Assembly (NCBI RefSeq): GCF_003586305.1
Contig: NZ_KZ987400.1
Coordinates: 282,635 to 346,634, forward strand
Origin: Cognatilysobacter tabacisoli
Lineage (GTDB): Bacteria; Pseudomonadota; Gammaproteobacteria; Xanthomonadales; Xanthomonadaceae
Direction of reading: 5' to 3'
Length of the DNA: 64,000 nt
The notes beneath the pieces are model-generated. The model was not told the origin of the DNA, made no database searches, and was given only the letters and a program-made list of their open reading frames with translations. Below, one piece after another: positions 53,410 to 63,870 of this stretch. A program made the position numbers and the translations under genes. The first letter of the stretch is position 1. Every line of letters starts with the position of its first letter.

Positions 53410-53994
53410 TTACCAGCTCAGGCGCGGGCCGACGAACCACTGGGTGTCGCCGTCGACGAACTTGACGTCGCCGTTGACGCCCCAGGTCTGGTTGAACTTC
53501 ACCTGCGCGCCGAGGCGGCCGTAGAACTCGCCGTCGCGGCTGGCGCCGTCGAGGTCGTCACCGTCCTCGTAGCCGGCGAAGGCGTAGCCCTCGAAGTTCG
53601 GGGTCAGCGCGCCGCGCACGCCGGCCTCGACGCTGTAGCCGTCGGCTTCGAGGTCGTTGCCGAAGATGTCGCTGCCGGCGTCGAACTTTTCGTAGGCCAC
53701 GCGGGTCACCAGGTCGGCGTTCGGCGCGATCTGGTGGTTGTAGCCCAGGCCGACCTTCCACTGGTCGAAGTCGATGTCGGTGTCTTCGATTTCCTGGTTG
53801 CTGTAGCCGCCGAACACGTGGAAGTTCGGGGCGATGGCGCCCGAGCCGTTGATCGCGAAGCCGTCGGCGTCGCCGGCGTCGGTGTTGGTCGCGGCGTAAC
53901 CGCCCTCGACGTAGGTGTAGGAGACGCCCTCGGCGGCCGAAGCGGCGAACGGCAGGGCGGCCATCAGGGTCAGGGCAAGGAGCGAACGCTTCAT
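53410..53994 (-). CDS. ax21: Ax21-family outer-membrane protein, paralogue 1
   Basis: A 194-residue protein: signal peptide 'LLALTLMAALPFAASA', then 'EGVSYTYVEGGYAATNTDAG' and 'NFHVFGGYSNQEIEDTDIDF', ending in 'QWFVGPRLSW'. It closely matches the Ax21/Omp1X type of Xanthomonas, more so than its downstream paralogue. Aromatic residue at the C-terminus and alternating strands indicate an outer-membrane barrel. An AT-rich promoter region with direct repeats lies about 100 bp upstream. A strong terminator separates it from paralogue 2, which must have its own promoter. Confidence 0.9.
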   Translation of the reverse strand: MKRSLLALTLMAALPFAASAAEGVSYTYVEGGYAATNTDAGDADGFAINGSGAIAPNFHVFGGYSNQEIEDTDIDFDQWKVGLGYNHQIAPNADLVTRVAYEKFDAGSDIFGNDLEADGYSVEAGVRGALTPNFEGYAFAGYEDGDDLDGASRDGEFYGRLGAQVKFNQTWGVNGDVKFVDGDTQWFVGPRLSW

Positions 53995-54085
53995 GGGGCT
54001 TCTCTCTGTTGTTTGTTGGGACCGCGGTCGGGTTCGTGAAGAACGCCGCGGTTGGTGGCCAGTATCCGCACGCTGCCGTAACGAA

Positions 54086-54104
54086 AACTGAATTATGAAC
54101 TGAA
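54086..54104 (-). promoter_or_regulatory. Candidate -10 flanked by direct repeats upstream of ax21
   Basis: On the minus strand TTCAGTT occurs twice, 12 bp apart, on either side of CATAAT (54092-54097), 5 of 6 matches to TATAAT. This is one of the most AT-rich spots in the window, about 95 nt before the ATG. The rest of 53995-54275 shows nothing coding. Confidence 0.5.
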
Positions 54105-54275
54105 CGGTATAGAAACTAACCGCACTCTGAATGAACTTCGGCGCTTGGCCGTTCGGGCCTTGCACGCGGGTGCGCGACGCCGTTCCGGATGCGCGCGGCG
54201 CGGTCGACCCGACGGTCGACGTGCAGGGCTGAGGGGGTGTCAGGGACAGCCGAGCGCGGGCGCTGGGCGGCGGGC

Positions 54276-55604
54276 TCAGCGCACCGGCAGCGCCAGGCTG
54301 ACGCACAGGCCGCCGCCGTCGCGGTTGAGCAGCGCGATGCGCCCGCCGTGGGCCTCGGCGATCTCGCGGGCCAGGGCGAGGCCGAGCCCGGTGCCGTTGC
54401 GCTTGGTCGAATAGAACGGCAGCAGCGCGTTCGACAGCACCGCGCTGTTCATGCCGCTGCCGCGGTCGAGCACGTCGATCCGCCACTCGTCCGGCAGCCG
54501 GCGCAGCGCCAGCTGCACCTGGTCGGACGGCGAGCCCGACTCGTGCGCGTTCTTCAGCAGGTTGATCAGCGCCTGCTCCAGCTGCGCCGCGTCGACGCGG
54601 GCGTGGCCGTCGGGCACCGCGCCGTCGACGCTGAACATCACCTGCTCGCGCAGGTGGGCGACGAAACGCTGCCATTCCAGCGGCTCGCAGCGCGGCTCGG
54701 GCAGCTTGGCGAAGCGCGCGTAGCCGCGGATGAAGCCCTCGAGGTGGCGCGCGCGCTCCTCGATCGTCGCCAGCGCGACCGGCAGCCGCTCGGTCTGGCC
54801 GCGGCGCAGCAGCTCGGCGCCGGAGTGGGCCAGCGAGGCGATCGGCGCGAGCGAGTTGTTGAGCTCGTGGCTGATGACGCGGATCACCTTCTTCCACGTG
54901 TGCACTTCCTGCCGGCGCAGCTCGGCGGTCAGCGTGCGCAGCAGCACCAGCTCGTGGCGGCGGCCGTTGAGGCGGAACTGGCGGCGCGACAGGTGGAACA
55001 CGTCCTCGTCGGTGCCGTCTTCGCTGGGCACGCTGACCATCCCGTCGCCGCCGTTGGCGAACGCGTCGCGCAGCTCGGCCGGCGCGGCTTCCAGCAGTTC
55101 GGCGAACGCGTGGCCTTCGAGCCGGCGGCCCTCGCCGAGCAGCCTGCGCGCGGCGAGGTTGGCGAGCACCACGTGGCCGCCGGGCTCGACCAGCAGCATC
55201 GCCACCGGGGTGTTCTGCACCAGCGTGTCGAGCAGCAGCTCGCGCTGCACCAGCGCGTGGCGCTGGTCGCGCAGCGCGTCGCCGAGCGCGTTGTGGCTGG
55301 CGACGAGGTCGCGCAGCTCGCCGCCGCCGGCCCACGACAGACCGAAGCTGTAGTCGCCGTCGCGGTAGCTGCTGACCGTGCCGGCCAGCGCGCGGAACAG
55401 CGACAGCATCGGCGCGAACGCGCGGCGCACGTGGTAGACCAGCAGCGGCAGCAGCAGGGCGATCGCCGCCAGGCCCGCCCACCACGGCGAGGCGATCCAG
55501 CGCGACAGCAGCTGCGCCAGCGCGAGCGCGGCCAGCAGGTAGCCGAGCGCCAGCGCGGTGAACGTCACCCACAGCGGCAGCCGCTGGCGCAGGCGCAGGC
55601 TCAT
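54276..55604 (-). CDS. NtrY-like sensor histidine kinase of the exporter operon
   Basis: A 442-residue kinase with two N-terminal helices ('VTFTALALGYLLAALALAQLL' and 'WAGLAAIALLLPLLVYHV') that leave almost no periplasmic loop. A HAMP-like and PAS-like region follows (to about 215). HisKA is 'RVISHELNNSLAPIASLAHS' and HATPase has 'NLLKNAHESG' and 'GTGLGLALAREIAE'. The ELNNSLAPI form is typical of NtrY-like kinases. A membrane-embedded sensor without an outer domain could sense envelope stress or membrane-inserting compounds. It ends the operon, 43 bp after the response regulator. Confidence 0.9.
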   Translation of the reverse strand: MSLRLRQRLPLWVTFTALALGYLLAALALAQLLSRWIASPWWAGLAAIALLLPLLVYHVRRAFAPMLSLFRALAGTVSSYRDGDYSFGLSWAGGGELRDLVASHNALGDALRDQRHALVQRELLLDTLVQNTPVAMLLVEPGGHVVLANLAARRLLGEGRRLEGHAFAELLEAAPAELRDAFANGGDGMVSVPSEDGTDEDVFHLSRRQFRLNGRRHELVLLRTLTAELRRQEVHTWKKVIRVISHELNNSLAPIASLAHSGAELLRRGQTERLPVALATIEERARHLEGFIRGYARFAKLPEPRCEPLEWQRFVAHLREQVMFSVDGAVPDGHARVDAAQLEQALINLLKNAHESGSPSDQVQLALRRLPDEWRIDVLDRGSGMNSAVLSNALLPFYSTKRNGTGLGLALAREIAEAHGGRIALLNRDGGGLCVSLALPVR

Positions 55605-55647
55605 CGCGTCCGCGCCTGCGCGCCGTCGCCGATGGCCGCGCACGCGG

Positions 55648-57006
<1,359 letters not shown>

Positions 57007-57011
57007 GCGGG

Positions 57012-57042
57012 TTTATACCGCGCGGGGACGGCGGGGCCGCAA
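57012..57042 (-). promoter_or_regulatory. Internal promoter for the response regulator (TTGCGG-N19-TATAAA)
   Basis: TATAAA at 57012-57017 on the minus strand is a good -10. TTGCGG (57037-57042) is a possible -35 with a long 19-bp spacer. Only 5 nt separate the -10 from the ATG. Confidence 0.5.
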
Positions 57043-57137
57043 GGGCAGGACGGCACGCCACGCAGGCGACGACGCGCGCGGTCGGCGCGCGTCGTCGTCG
57101 TTGCACCGCGGGGCGAATGCGTGCGGCACGGCGGCGC

Positions 57138-58361
57138 TCACACCGTCCGCGTCGCGACCGCCGGCGGCACCGCCGCGGCGCGCATCGCCGGGCCGAGCAC
57201 GGCGAGCTGGCCGAGCAGCCACAGCGCGACCGCGCCGATCGGCAGGTACAGCGCCGGCAGCCGCGGCAGCTCGTACTGGCCCATCAGCAGCTGGTTGAGG
57301 CCGTACGCGCCGATCATGCCGATCACGATGCCGAGCGTGGCCAGCAGCAGGTTCTCGGTCTGGAAGTAGCGCAGGATCTGCCGGCGCGTCGCGCCGAGCG
57401 CGCGGCGGATGCCGATCTGCTTGGTCCGCTGCTGCACCCAGAAGCTGGCCAGGCCGACGATGCCGAGCGCGGTCACGACCAGCAGGCCGACGCAGACCGC
57501 GACCAGCAGCCACGCCATCGAGCGGTCCTGCCGGTAGTGGCGGTCGATCAGGTCGGTGAACGGCGCCTGGTCGAGGATCACGCGGCGGGCGCTGACGCGC
57601 TCGAGCGCGGCGACGGCGGCCTCGAGCACCTCGTCGCGGCGCGCCGGGTCGGTGCGGATCGCGAAGCGGCCCATGGTCACGCCGCTGACCGGCAGGATCA
57701 TCGAGTAGTGGCTCTCGGCCGGACCGCCGTTGTCGTTCGGCCGGATCACGTCCTCGACCACGCCGACGATGCGGTGCGGGATGTCGTCGCGGTTCCAGCT
57801 GTAGATCAGCTTGCCGACCGCGCTGCCGTCCGGGAACAGCCGCTGGGCGACGGTCTTGGTGACGATCGCGGCGGGGATGGTCAGGGTCGAGTTCGGCTTG
57901 CCGAGCGCCTCCCAGTCGACGTACTCGTCGGCGGTGAAGTCGCGGCCTTCCACCAGCCGCAGGCCGAGCGTGGCGATCAGGTTCTCGCCCAGGTACACGG
58001 AGCTGTTGAGGTTCGGGATCGGCTGGTCGGGCGAGACGCTGATCGAGCTGTTCCACGACGAGTTGTCGAACGGCACGTGGTTGAGGCTGGTCGCGGCCTG
58101 CACGCCCGGCAGCGCGCGCAGCGCGGCGACGTCCTCGCGCACGCGGGCGGTCGGGTTCTCGTCGCGGCCGATGCCCGACAGGTTGATGCGCACCAGCTCG
58201 GCGTCGGCCATGCCGGTCGGCCGGTCCATGCGCTCCAGTCGCGTGGCGATCAGGAACACGGCGTTGCAGATGATCGCGCACGACAGCGCGATCTCGAGCA
58301 CGATCAGCGCGGCGGCTGTCTTGTGCCGGCGCAGGGTGGAAAGGATGGGGCGGATGTCCAT
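57138..58361 (-). CDS. ABC transporter permease 2 (MacB/FtsX type)
   Basis: A 407-residue protein: TM1 near residues 17-40 ('AAALIVLEIALSCAIICNAV'), a MacB-PCD periplasmic domain to about 285, then three C-terminal helices ('WLLVAVCVGLLVVTALGIVGL', 'LLATLGIVIGMIGAYGLN', 'LPIGAVALWLLGQLAVLGPA'). GGAG precedes the ATG. MacB-type permeases do not pump through the membrane but drive periplasmic adaptors and TolC. With permease 1 it probably forms a heterodimer. Confidence 0.9.
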   Translation of the reverse strand: MDIRPILSTLRRHKTAAALIVLEIALSCAIICNAVFLIATRLERMDRPTGMADAELVRINLSGIGRDENPTARVREDVAALRALPGVQAATSLNHVPFDNSSWNSSISVSPDQPIPNLNSSVYLGENLIATLGLRLVEGRDFTADEYVDWEALGKPNSTLTIPAAIVTKTVAQRLFPDGSAVGKLIYSWNRDDIPHRIVGVVEDVIRPNDNGGPAESHYSMILPVSGVTMGRFAIRTDPARRDEVLEAAVAALERVSARRVILDQAPFTDLIDRHYRQDRSMAWLLVAVCVGLLVVTALGIVGLASFWVQQRTKQIGIRRALGATRRQILRYFQTENLLLATLGIVIGMIGAYGLNQLLMGQYELPRLPALYLPIGAVALWLLGQLAVLGPAMRAAAVPPAVATRTV

Positions 58362-58424
58362 GGTCGGCTCCGGTGGTGCGTCGTTCGTCGGGCGTGCGGT
58401 GGGGTCGGGTGCGCCGGGCCGGCG

Positions 58425-59747
58425 CTACTGGGTCTTGAGCTGCATGGCCGGCGACACCAGGCACGCGCGCCACGCCGGCAGCAGGCCCGCGAGCAGGCTG
58501 GCGACGATCGCCAGCACGAACGTGGTCAGCAGCATCCGGCCGTCGAGCTGGGCCAGCTCGGCGTAGCCGGCCGGCTGCTGGCGCACCGCCCACAGGCCGA
58601 GCCACGCCAGCCCGAGGCCGAGGATGCCGCCGGCCAGGCCGACCGTGCCGGCCTCGACCAGGCACTGGGCGAAGATCGACCGGCGGGTCGCGCCGAGCGC
58701 GCGGCGCACGCCGATGTGCGAAGCGCGGCCGAGGAACTTCGCCAGCAGCAGGCCGACGGTGTTGAGCAGGCACACCAGCAGGAAGCCGAACGCCAGCCAC
58801 ACCTGCAGGCGCACGTCGCCGGGCACGGCGTTCATCTCGTCGAGCCACTCCATGACGCTGTGCAGGCGCACGTTGGTCGGGCGCTCGTAGCGGCCGGCGG
58901 CGCGCTGCTGGTCGGAGTAGTTCTCCAGGTACGCGCGGTATGCGGCGACCTTGGCCGGCGAGCCGAGCTCGACCCAGTACTGCAGCCACGCGCACGGCGC
59001 GTTGATGCCGCGCGTGCCCTCTTCGTCGGCGCCGGTGTCGCCCCAGCAGTTCATGTTGCCGCGGGTGCCGAGGTTGAGCTCGCGCGACGTCCAGAACGGC
59101 ACGTAGACCTGCTCGATCGCGCTGAAGCGGTCGTTGGTCATGTCGAAGAACTTCGGCGCCGGCCGCCAGTGGTCGAGCACGCCGATGATGCGGAACGTGG
59201 TCTGCTCCAGCGTCAGCTCGCGGCCGACGCTGTTGGCGCCGCCGAACAGGCGCTGGTTGAGCTCCTTGGAGATCACCGCCACGCGCGCGCGCGCCGCGTC
59301 GTCGCTGGCCTGCCAGCCGCCGCCGTGGGCGAACGGCACGTCGAACATCGGGAAGAAGTCGGCGGTGGTGTAGCGCGACTCGGCCATGAACGGGTCGCCG
59401 GCCGCGGCCTTGCCGTTGGCCGGCGGCTGCACGATCAGCCCGCCGCCGGTCATCAGCGCCTGGCGGTCGCCGCGCTTCTCGCGCAGCAGCGCCTCGGCGT
59501 CGAAGCGGGTCATCTGCTGCTCCGGGTCGTCGCCCGGCGTGAACCCCTCCATCGAGCGCGGCTCCAGCCGCGGGTAGAACAGCACGTCGCTCTTGCTCGG
59601 GATCGGGTCGCCGGACAGCACGTGGAACACCGTCAGCGTCGTCATCGACGCGCCGATGCCCAGCGCGATCGCGAGCACCATCAGCGCGGTGAGCGCGCGG
59701 TTGCGCTTGAAGCTGCGCACGGCGAGCTGGAAGTAGTAGCCGAACAT
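58425..59747 (-). CDS. ABC transporter permease 1 (MacB/FtsX type)
   Basis: A 440-residue protein with the same plan: TM1 'ALTALMVLAIALGIGASMTTL' near 17-37, a large periplasmic domain and three C-terminal helices. It has 'RVAVISKELNQRLFGG' and 'HIGVRRALGATRRSIFAQ', the latter the cytosolic coupling region. It is related to but clearly different from permease 2. GGAGG precedes the ATG at 59747. Cysteines in 'MNCWGDTGADEEGTRGINAPCAW' may form a disulfide in the periplasm. Confidence 0.9.
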   Translation of the reverse strand: MFGYYFQLAVRSFKRNRALTALMVLAIALGIGASMTTLTVFHVLSGDPIPSKSDVLFYPRLEPRSMEGFTPGDDPEQQMTRFDAEALLREKRGDRQALMTGGGLIVQPPANGKAAAGDPFMAESRYTTADFFPMFDVPFAHGGGWQASDDAARARVAVISKELNQRLFGGANSVGRELTLEQTTFRIIGVLDHWRPAPKFFDMTNDRFSAIEQVYVPFWTSRELNLGTRGNMNCWGDTGADEEGTRGINAPCAWLQYWVELGSPAKVAAYRAYLENYSDQQRAAGRYERPTNVRLHSVMEWLDEMNAVPGDVRLQVWLAFGFLLVCLLNTVGLLLAKFLGRASHIGVRRALGATRRSIFAQCLVEAGTVGLAGGILGLGLAWLGLWAVRQQPAGYAELAQLDGRMLLTTFVLAIVASLLAGLLPAWRACLVSPAMQLKTQ

Positions 59748-59778
59748 CGGGAGCCTCCGGGGGCGGGTGCGGCTCGGC

Positions 59779-60519
<741 letters not shown>

Positions 60520-60623
60520 GGCGGGGCTCCGGAAAGGGGTCGGCGGGGCAGGACGAAAGCGGGAAGAAGCGAAAGCGGGAGTAGCGCCGCCGTGGGGGGT
60601 GGCGGCGCCGGGAAGGCGGTGGC

Positions 60624-60875
60624 TCAGCCGCGCACGCGCAGCTGCGCCGGCAGCGCGGCGTTGGCGCGGTAGCCGCCGAGCCAGCCGCGCCGGCGCGGGG
60701 CCGGGTGGTTGGCGCAGGCGGCGTCGACCTCGCGCAGGGCGTCGAAGTCGATCAGCTCGAACAGCCGCAGCGGCACGGCGTCGGCCAGGTCGCGGGCGTT
60801 CCAGCCCGGTGCGAACGGGAAGCCGGCGGTCGCGTCGGCGGGGAAGGCAGTGACGGTGGGGATCGACGTGCTCAT
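60624..60875 (-). CDS. Small protein (83 aa) of the exporter operon, unknown function
   Basis: The gene encodes 83 residues from ATG 60875. GGAG lies 7 nt upstream, inside the last codons of the adaptor gene, and only one base separates the adaptor stop from this ATG. This is strong evidence of a real, coupled gene. The sequence begins 'MSTSIPTVTAFPADATAGF', has a central acidic helix 'ARDLADAVPLRLFELIDFDAL' region and ends in a basic, Gly/Arg-rich tail ('RRRGWLGGYRANAALPAQL'). It has no signal peptide, membrane helix or double-Gly leader site of classical type; one Cys is present. It might be a cargo, an assembly factor or a regulator of the exporter. Confidence 0.72.
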   Translation of the reverse strand: MSTSIPTVTAFPADATAGFPFAPGWNARDLADAVPLRLFELIDFDALREVDAACANHPAPRRRGWLGGYRANAALPAQLRVRG

Positions 60876-60876
60876 T

Positions 60877-62163
60877 TCATTCTCCCGAGATGCGGACCTG
60901 CGCGGCGTCGCCGAACTGGTCGCTGCCGGCGACCACGATGCGGTCGCCGGGTTGGACGCCGTCGAGCAGTTCGACGGCGTTGAGGCTGGTCGCGCCGGTG
61001 CGGATCGGGCGCTTGATCGCGGTGCTGCCGTCCATGACGTACGCGCTATTGCCGCCGCCGAGCTCGACGAACGGGCCGCGCTCGACCATCAGCACGTTGC
61101 GGCGCGTGTCCAGCAGGATCCGCGCGCTCATGCGCTGGTTCTGGCGCAGGCCGCGCGGCTGCGCGCCGGTGAAGCGCAGGCGGCCGCGCACTTCGCCGTT
61201 GACGACCTCGGGCGAGATCGACGACAGCGCGGCCTCGAACGTGCCGGCGTTGCCGGTCAGCTGCGCCGGCATGCCGATCGCCAGCTCGCGGGCGAAGCTC
61301 TCCGGCACCTGGATCTCGACCTCGAACACGCCCAGGTCGACGACGCTGAGCACCGGCGCGTTGGCCGCGAGGTTGGCGCGCTGCGCGGCGAACACCTGGC
61401 CGACCTGGCCGTCGAACGGCGCGCGCAGGGTCAGCGCGTCGACCTGGCGCTGCAGCTCGGCGACGACCGCGCGCTGGCGGTCGGCGACCAAGCGCTTGTT
61501 GCGCAGGTCGAGGCCGGCGCCGCGGCCCTCGAGGCCGAACTCGGTGCGCGCGTGGCCGAGCGCGTACTCGGCCTTCTTCAGCGCGTCCTGCGCGCGGGCG
61601 ACATCGATCTGCGCGACCGCGCCGCCCTCGAACGCACGGCGGTTGCGCTCGAGGTCGCGCTCGGCGGCCTCGCGGTCGATCACCGCCTGGTCGAGCGACT
61701 TGCGCGCGTTGGAGCGGGTCATCTGCGCGTCGAGCACCGCGCGGCCGGCCTCGGCCTCGAGGCTGGCCAGCGTCGCCTGCTCCTGCGCGAGCGCGCTGCG
61801 CAGCTCGGGGCTGTCGATCTCGGCCAGCGCGTCGCCGCGCTTGACCGCGTCGCCGGCGACGACCTTCAGGGTCACGGTGCCGGCGGCGATCGCGTACAGG
61901 GTCGGGTTGTTGGCGGCGATCACCCGGCCCTCGGCCGAGATGTCGCGGACCAGGTCGCCGCGGGTGACCTCGGCGATGCGCACGCGGCCGGCGTCGAACG
62001 AGCGGGCGCCGGCGCTCCAGCCGCTGAACAGCCACGCTCCGACCAGCAGCACCGCGCCGACGCCGGCGCCGGCGAGCACGCGCTGGCGGCGGGTGCGGCG
62101 GCGCGCGTCGGCGGGGGCCGAGGCCATCGGGCGGTCCTGTCCGGAGGTGTCGCGAATGCTCAT
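60877..62163 (-). CDS. HlyD/MacA-type periplasmic adaptor subunit
   Basis: A 428-residue membrane-fusion protein. A cytosolic tail and one TM ('VLAGAGVGAVLLVGAWLFSG', about 30-49) are followed by barrel-lipoyl halves ('GTVTLKVVAGDAVKRGDALAEID', 'LTLRAPFDGQVGQVFAAQ'). They flank a long coiled-coil hairpin ('AQEQATLASLEAEAGRAV' to 'YALGHARTEF'). The C-terminal domain has 'VELLDGVQPGDRIVVAGSDQ'. It is expected to link the MacB-type pump to TolC, which is not in the window. ATG 62163 follows a predicted sigma-54 start by about 41 nt. It is the first gene of the operon. Confidence 0.92.
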   Translation of the reverse strand: MSIRDTSGQDRPMASAPADARRRTRRQRVLAGAGVGAVLLVGAWLFSGWSAGARSFDAGRVRIAEVTRGDLVRDISAEGRVIAANNPTLYAIAAGTVTLKVVAGDAVKRGDALAEIDSPELRSALAQEQATLASLEAEAGRAVLDAQMTRSNARKSLDQAVIDREAAERDLERNRRAFEGGAVAQIDVARAQDALKKAEYALGHARTEFGLEGRGAGLDLRNKRLVADRQRAVVAELQRQVDALTLRAPFDGQVGQVFAAQRANLAANAPVLSVVDLGVFEVEIQVPESFARELAIGMPAQLTGNAGTFEAALSSISPEVVNGEVRGRLRFTGAQPRGLRQNQRMSARILLDTRRNVLMVERGPFVELGGGNSAYVMDGSTAIKRPIRTGATSLNAVELLDGVQPGDRIVVAGSDQFGDAAQVRISGE

Positions 62164-62214
62164 CGGGGTCCTGTGTCGTGTGTGCGGGCCGCAGCCCGGT
62201 GTTACACAGGTCAA

Positions 62215-62231
62215 AGCACGAGTCGTGCCAA
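62215..62231 (-). promoter_or_regulatory. Sigma-54 promoter of the exporter operon
   Basis: The minus strand reads TTGGCACG-ACTC-GTGCT. GG and GC elements are present with exact 10-base spacing; the only mismatch to TGGCACG-N4-TTGC is GTGC for TTGC. Transcription is predicted from about 62204. Confidence 0.82.
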
Positions 62232-62343
62232 CCGGTAACGCATTGATCCTGCTGGATTTACAGGGGCGGACGCGGTGTCCGGCCCGGCCGCGGACGCGTC
62301 CGCCGGACGCGGCGTCCGGGCGGCGTCGACGGGGACGCGAACG

Positions 62344-62558
62344 GCCTCGACGGGGTCATCGACCCCATGCGATGGGGTCGCGGACTGCCTCGATGGGGTC
62401 ATCGACCCCATGCGATGGGGTGCCGGACTGCCTCGATGGGGTCGTGGACCCGATGCGATGGGGTGGCGGACCGCCTCGATGGGGTCGTCGACCCCATGCG
62501 ATGGGGTGGCGGACTGCCTCGACGGGGTCGTCGACCGCATGCGATGGGGTCGCGCACC
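62344..62558. repeat. Five-copy 43-bp tandem repeat with internal inverted motifs
   Basis: Units start at 62344, 62387, 62430, 62473 and 62516, each 43 bp with few differences; weaker partial units flank both ends (62323-62343 and 62559-62580). Every unit carries three ATGGGGT-type motifs in forward, reverse, forward order, giving the palindromes ATGGGGTC-N3-GACCCCAT and CCCCAT-GCG-ATGGGG in most units. The array fills the space between the trmL stop (62580) and the exporter promoter. Its centres lie about -160 to -330 from the predicted sigma-54 start. No spacers differ between units, so it is not CRISPR. No coding role is likely. Confidence 0.95.
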
Positions 62559-62579
62559 CCATCGACGCGGTCGCCGGGC

Positions 62580-63059
62580 TCAGCCGCCGCCGGCGTAGCC
62601 GTGCTGGCGCCAGGCCTCGAACACGACCACCGCGACCGCGTTCGACAGGTTCAGGCTGCGGTTGTCCGGGCGCATCGGCAGGCGCAGGCGCTGGGCCTCG
62701 GGCAGCGCGTCGAGCACCTCGCCGGGCAGGCCGCGCGTCTCCGGGCCGAACAGGAACACGTCGCCGGCGCGGTAGGCCGGCGTGTCGAAGCGCACCCGCC
62801 CGCGCGTGCTCAGCGCGAACACGCGCGGGGCGACGCCGTTGGCCGCCGCGATCGCCGCCAGCGCCGCGTCGAGCGAGTCGTGCACCCGGAGCGTCGCGTA
62901 CTCGTGGTAGTCGAGGCCGGCGCGCTTGAGCTGGCGGTCCTCGAGCGTGAACCCGAGCGGCGCGACCAGGTGCAGCCGCGCGCCGGTGTTGGCGCACAGC
63001 CGGATCACGTTGCCGGTGTTGGGCGGGATCTCGGGCTGGAACAGGACGACGTCGAACAT
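62580..63059 (-). CDS. trmL: tRNA (cytidine(34)-2'-O)-methyltransferase
   Basis: A 159-residue SPOUT (trefoil-knot) methyltransferase that modifies the wobble base of tRNA-Leu. 'VLFQPEIPPNTGNVIRLCAN', 'LFGPETRGLPGEVLDAL' and 'LRLPMRPDNRSLNLSNAVA' are diagnostic and span the SAM-binding knot. No Shine-Dalgarno sequence is present; a TACGAT -10 ends 6 nt before the ATG, so the message should be leaderless. The 43-bp repeat array begins right after its stop. Confidence 0.95.
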   Translation of the reverse strand: MFDVVLFQPEIPPNTGNVIRLCANTGARLHLVAPLGFTLEDRQLKRAGLDYHEYATLRVHDSLDAALAAIAAANGVAPRVFALSTRGRVRFDTPAYRAGDVFLFGPETRGLPGEVLDALPEAQRLRLPMRPDNRSLNLSNAVAVVVFEAWRQHGYAGGG

Positions 63060-63065
63060 CCGCGC

Positions 63066-63071
63066 ATCGTA
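63066..63071 (-). promoter_or_regulatory. Candidate -10 (GC-TACGAT) giving a leaderless trmL mRNA
   Basis: The minus strand reads GCTACGATGCGCGG then ATG. The 6-nt gap predicts transcription starting at or next to the A of ATG. Confidence 0.5.
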
Positions 63072-63081
63072 GCCGGCCCGC

Positions 63082-63789
<708 letters not shown>

Positions 63790-63817
63790 GGCGGGCTCCC
63801 GCGGGGCGGAGGCGGCC

Positions 63818-63823
63818 ACTGTA
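63818..63823 (-). promoter_or_regulatory. Candidate -10 (CC-TACAGT) for the SDR gene
   Basis: The minus strand reads CCTACAGTGGCC, 28 nt before the ATG. It is close to the recurring class. Confidence 0.35.
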
Positions 63824-63870
63824 GGCCGGGCGCCGCGACGCCGCGGTGTGGGCGGCGTTTCCGCTGCGCG

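Noticed and set aside
53410-53994. Ax21 as a quorum-sensing or XA21-activating peptide
   Set aside because: That claim in the literature was withdrawn; the sequence shows a signal peptide and outer-membrane barrel.
62344-62558. CRISPR array
   Set aside because: Units are contiguous with no unique spacers, and there are no cas genes.
62211-62997. Repeat-encoded peptide or C-terminal extension of trmL reading through the 43-bp array
   Set aside because: trmL ends at a clear TGA at 62580 with the conserved C-terminus complete; frames through the array lack ribosome sites.
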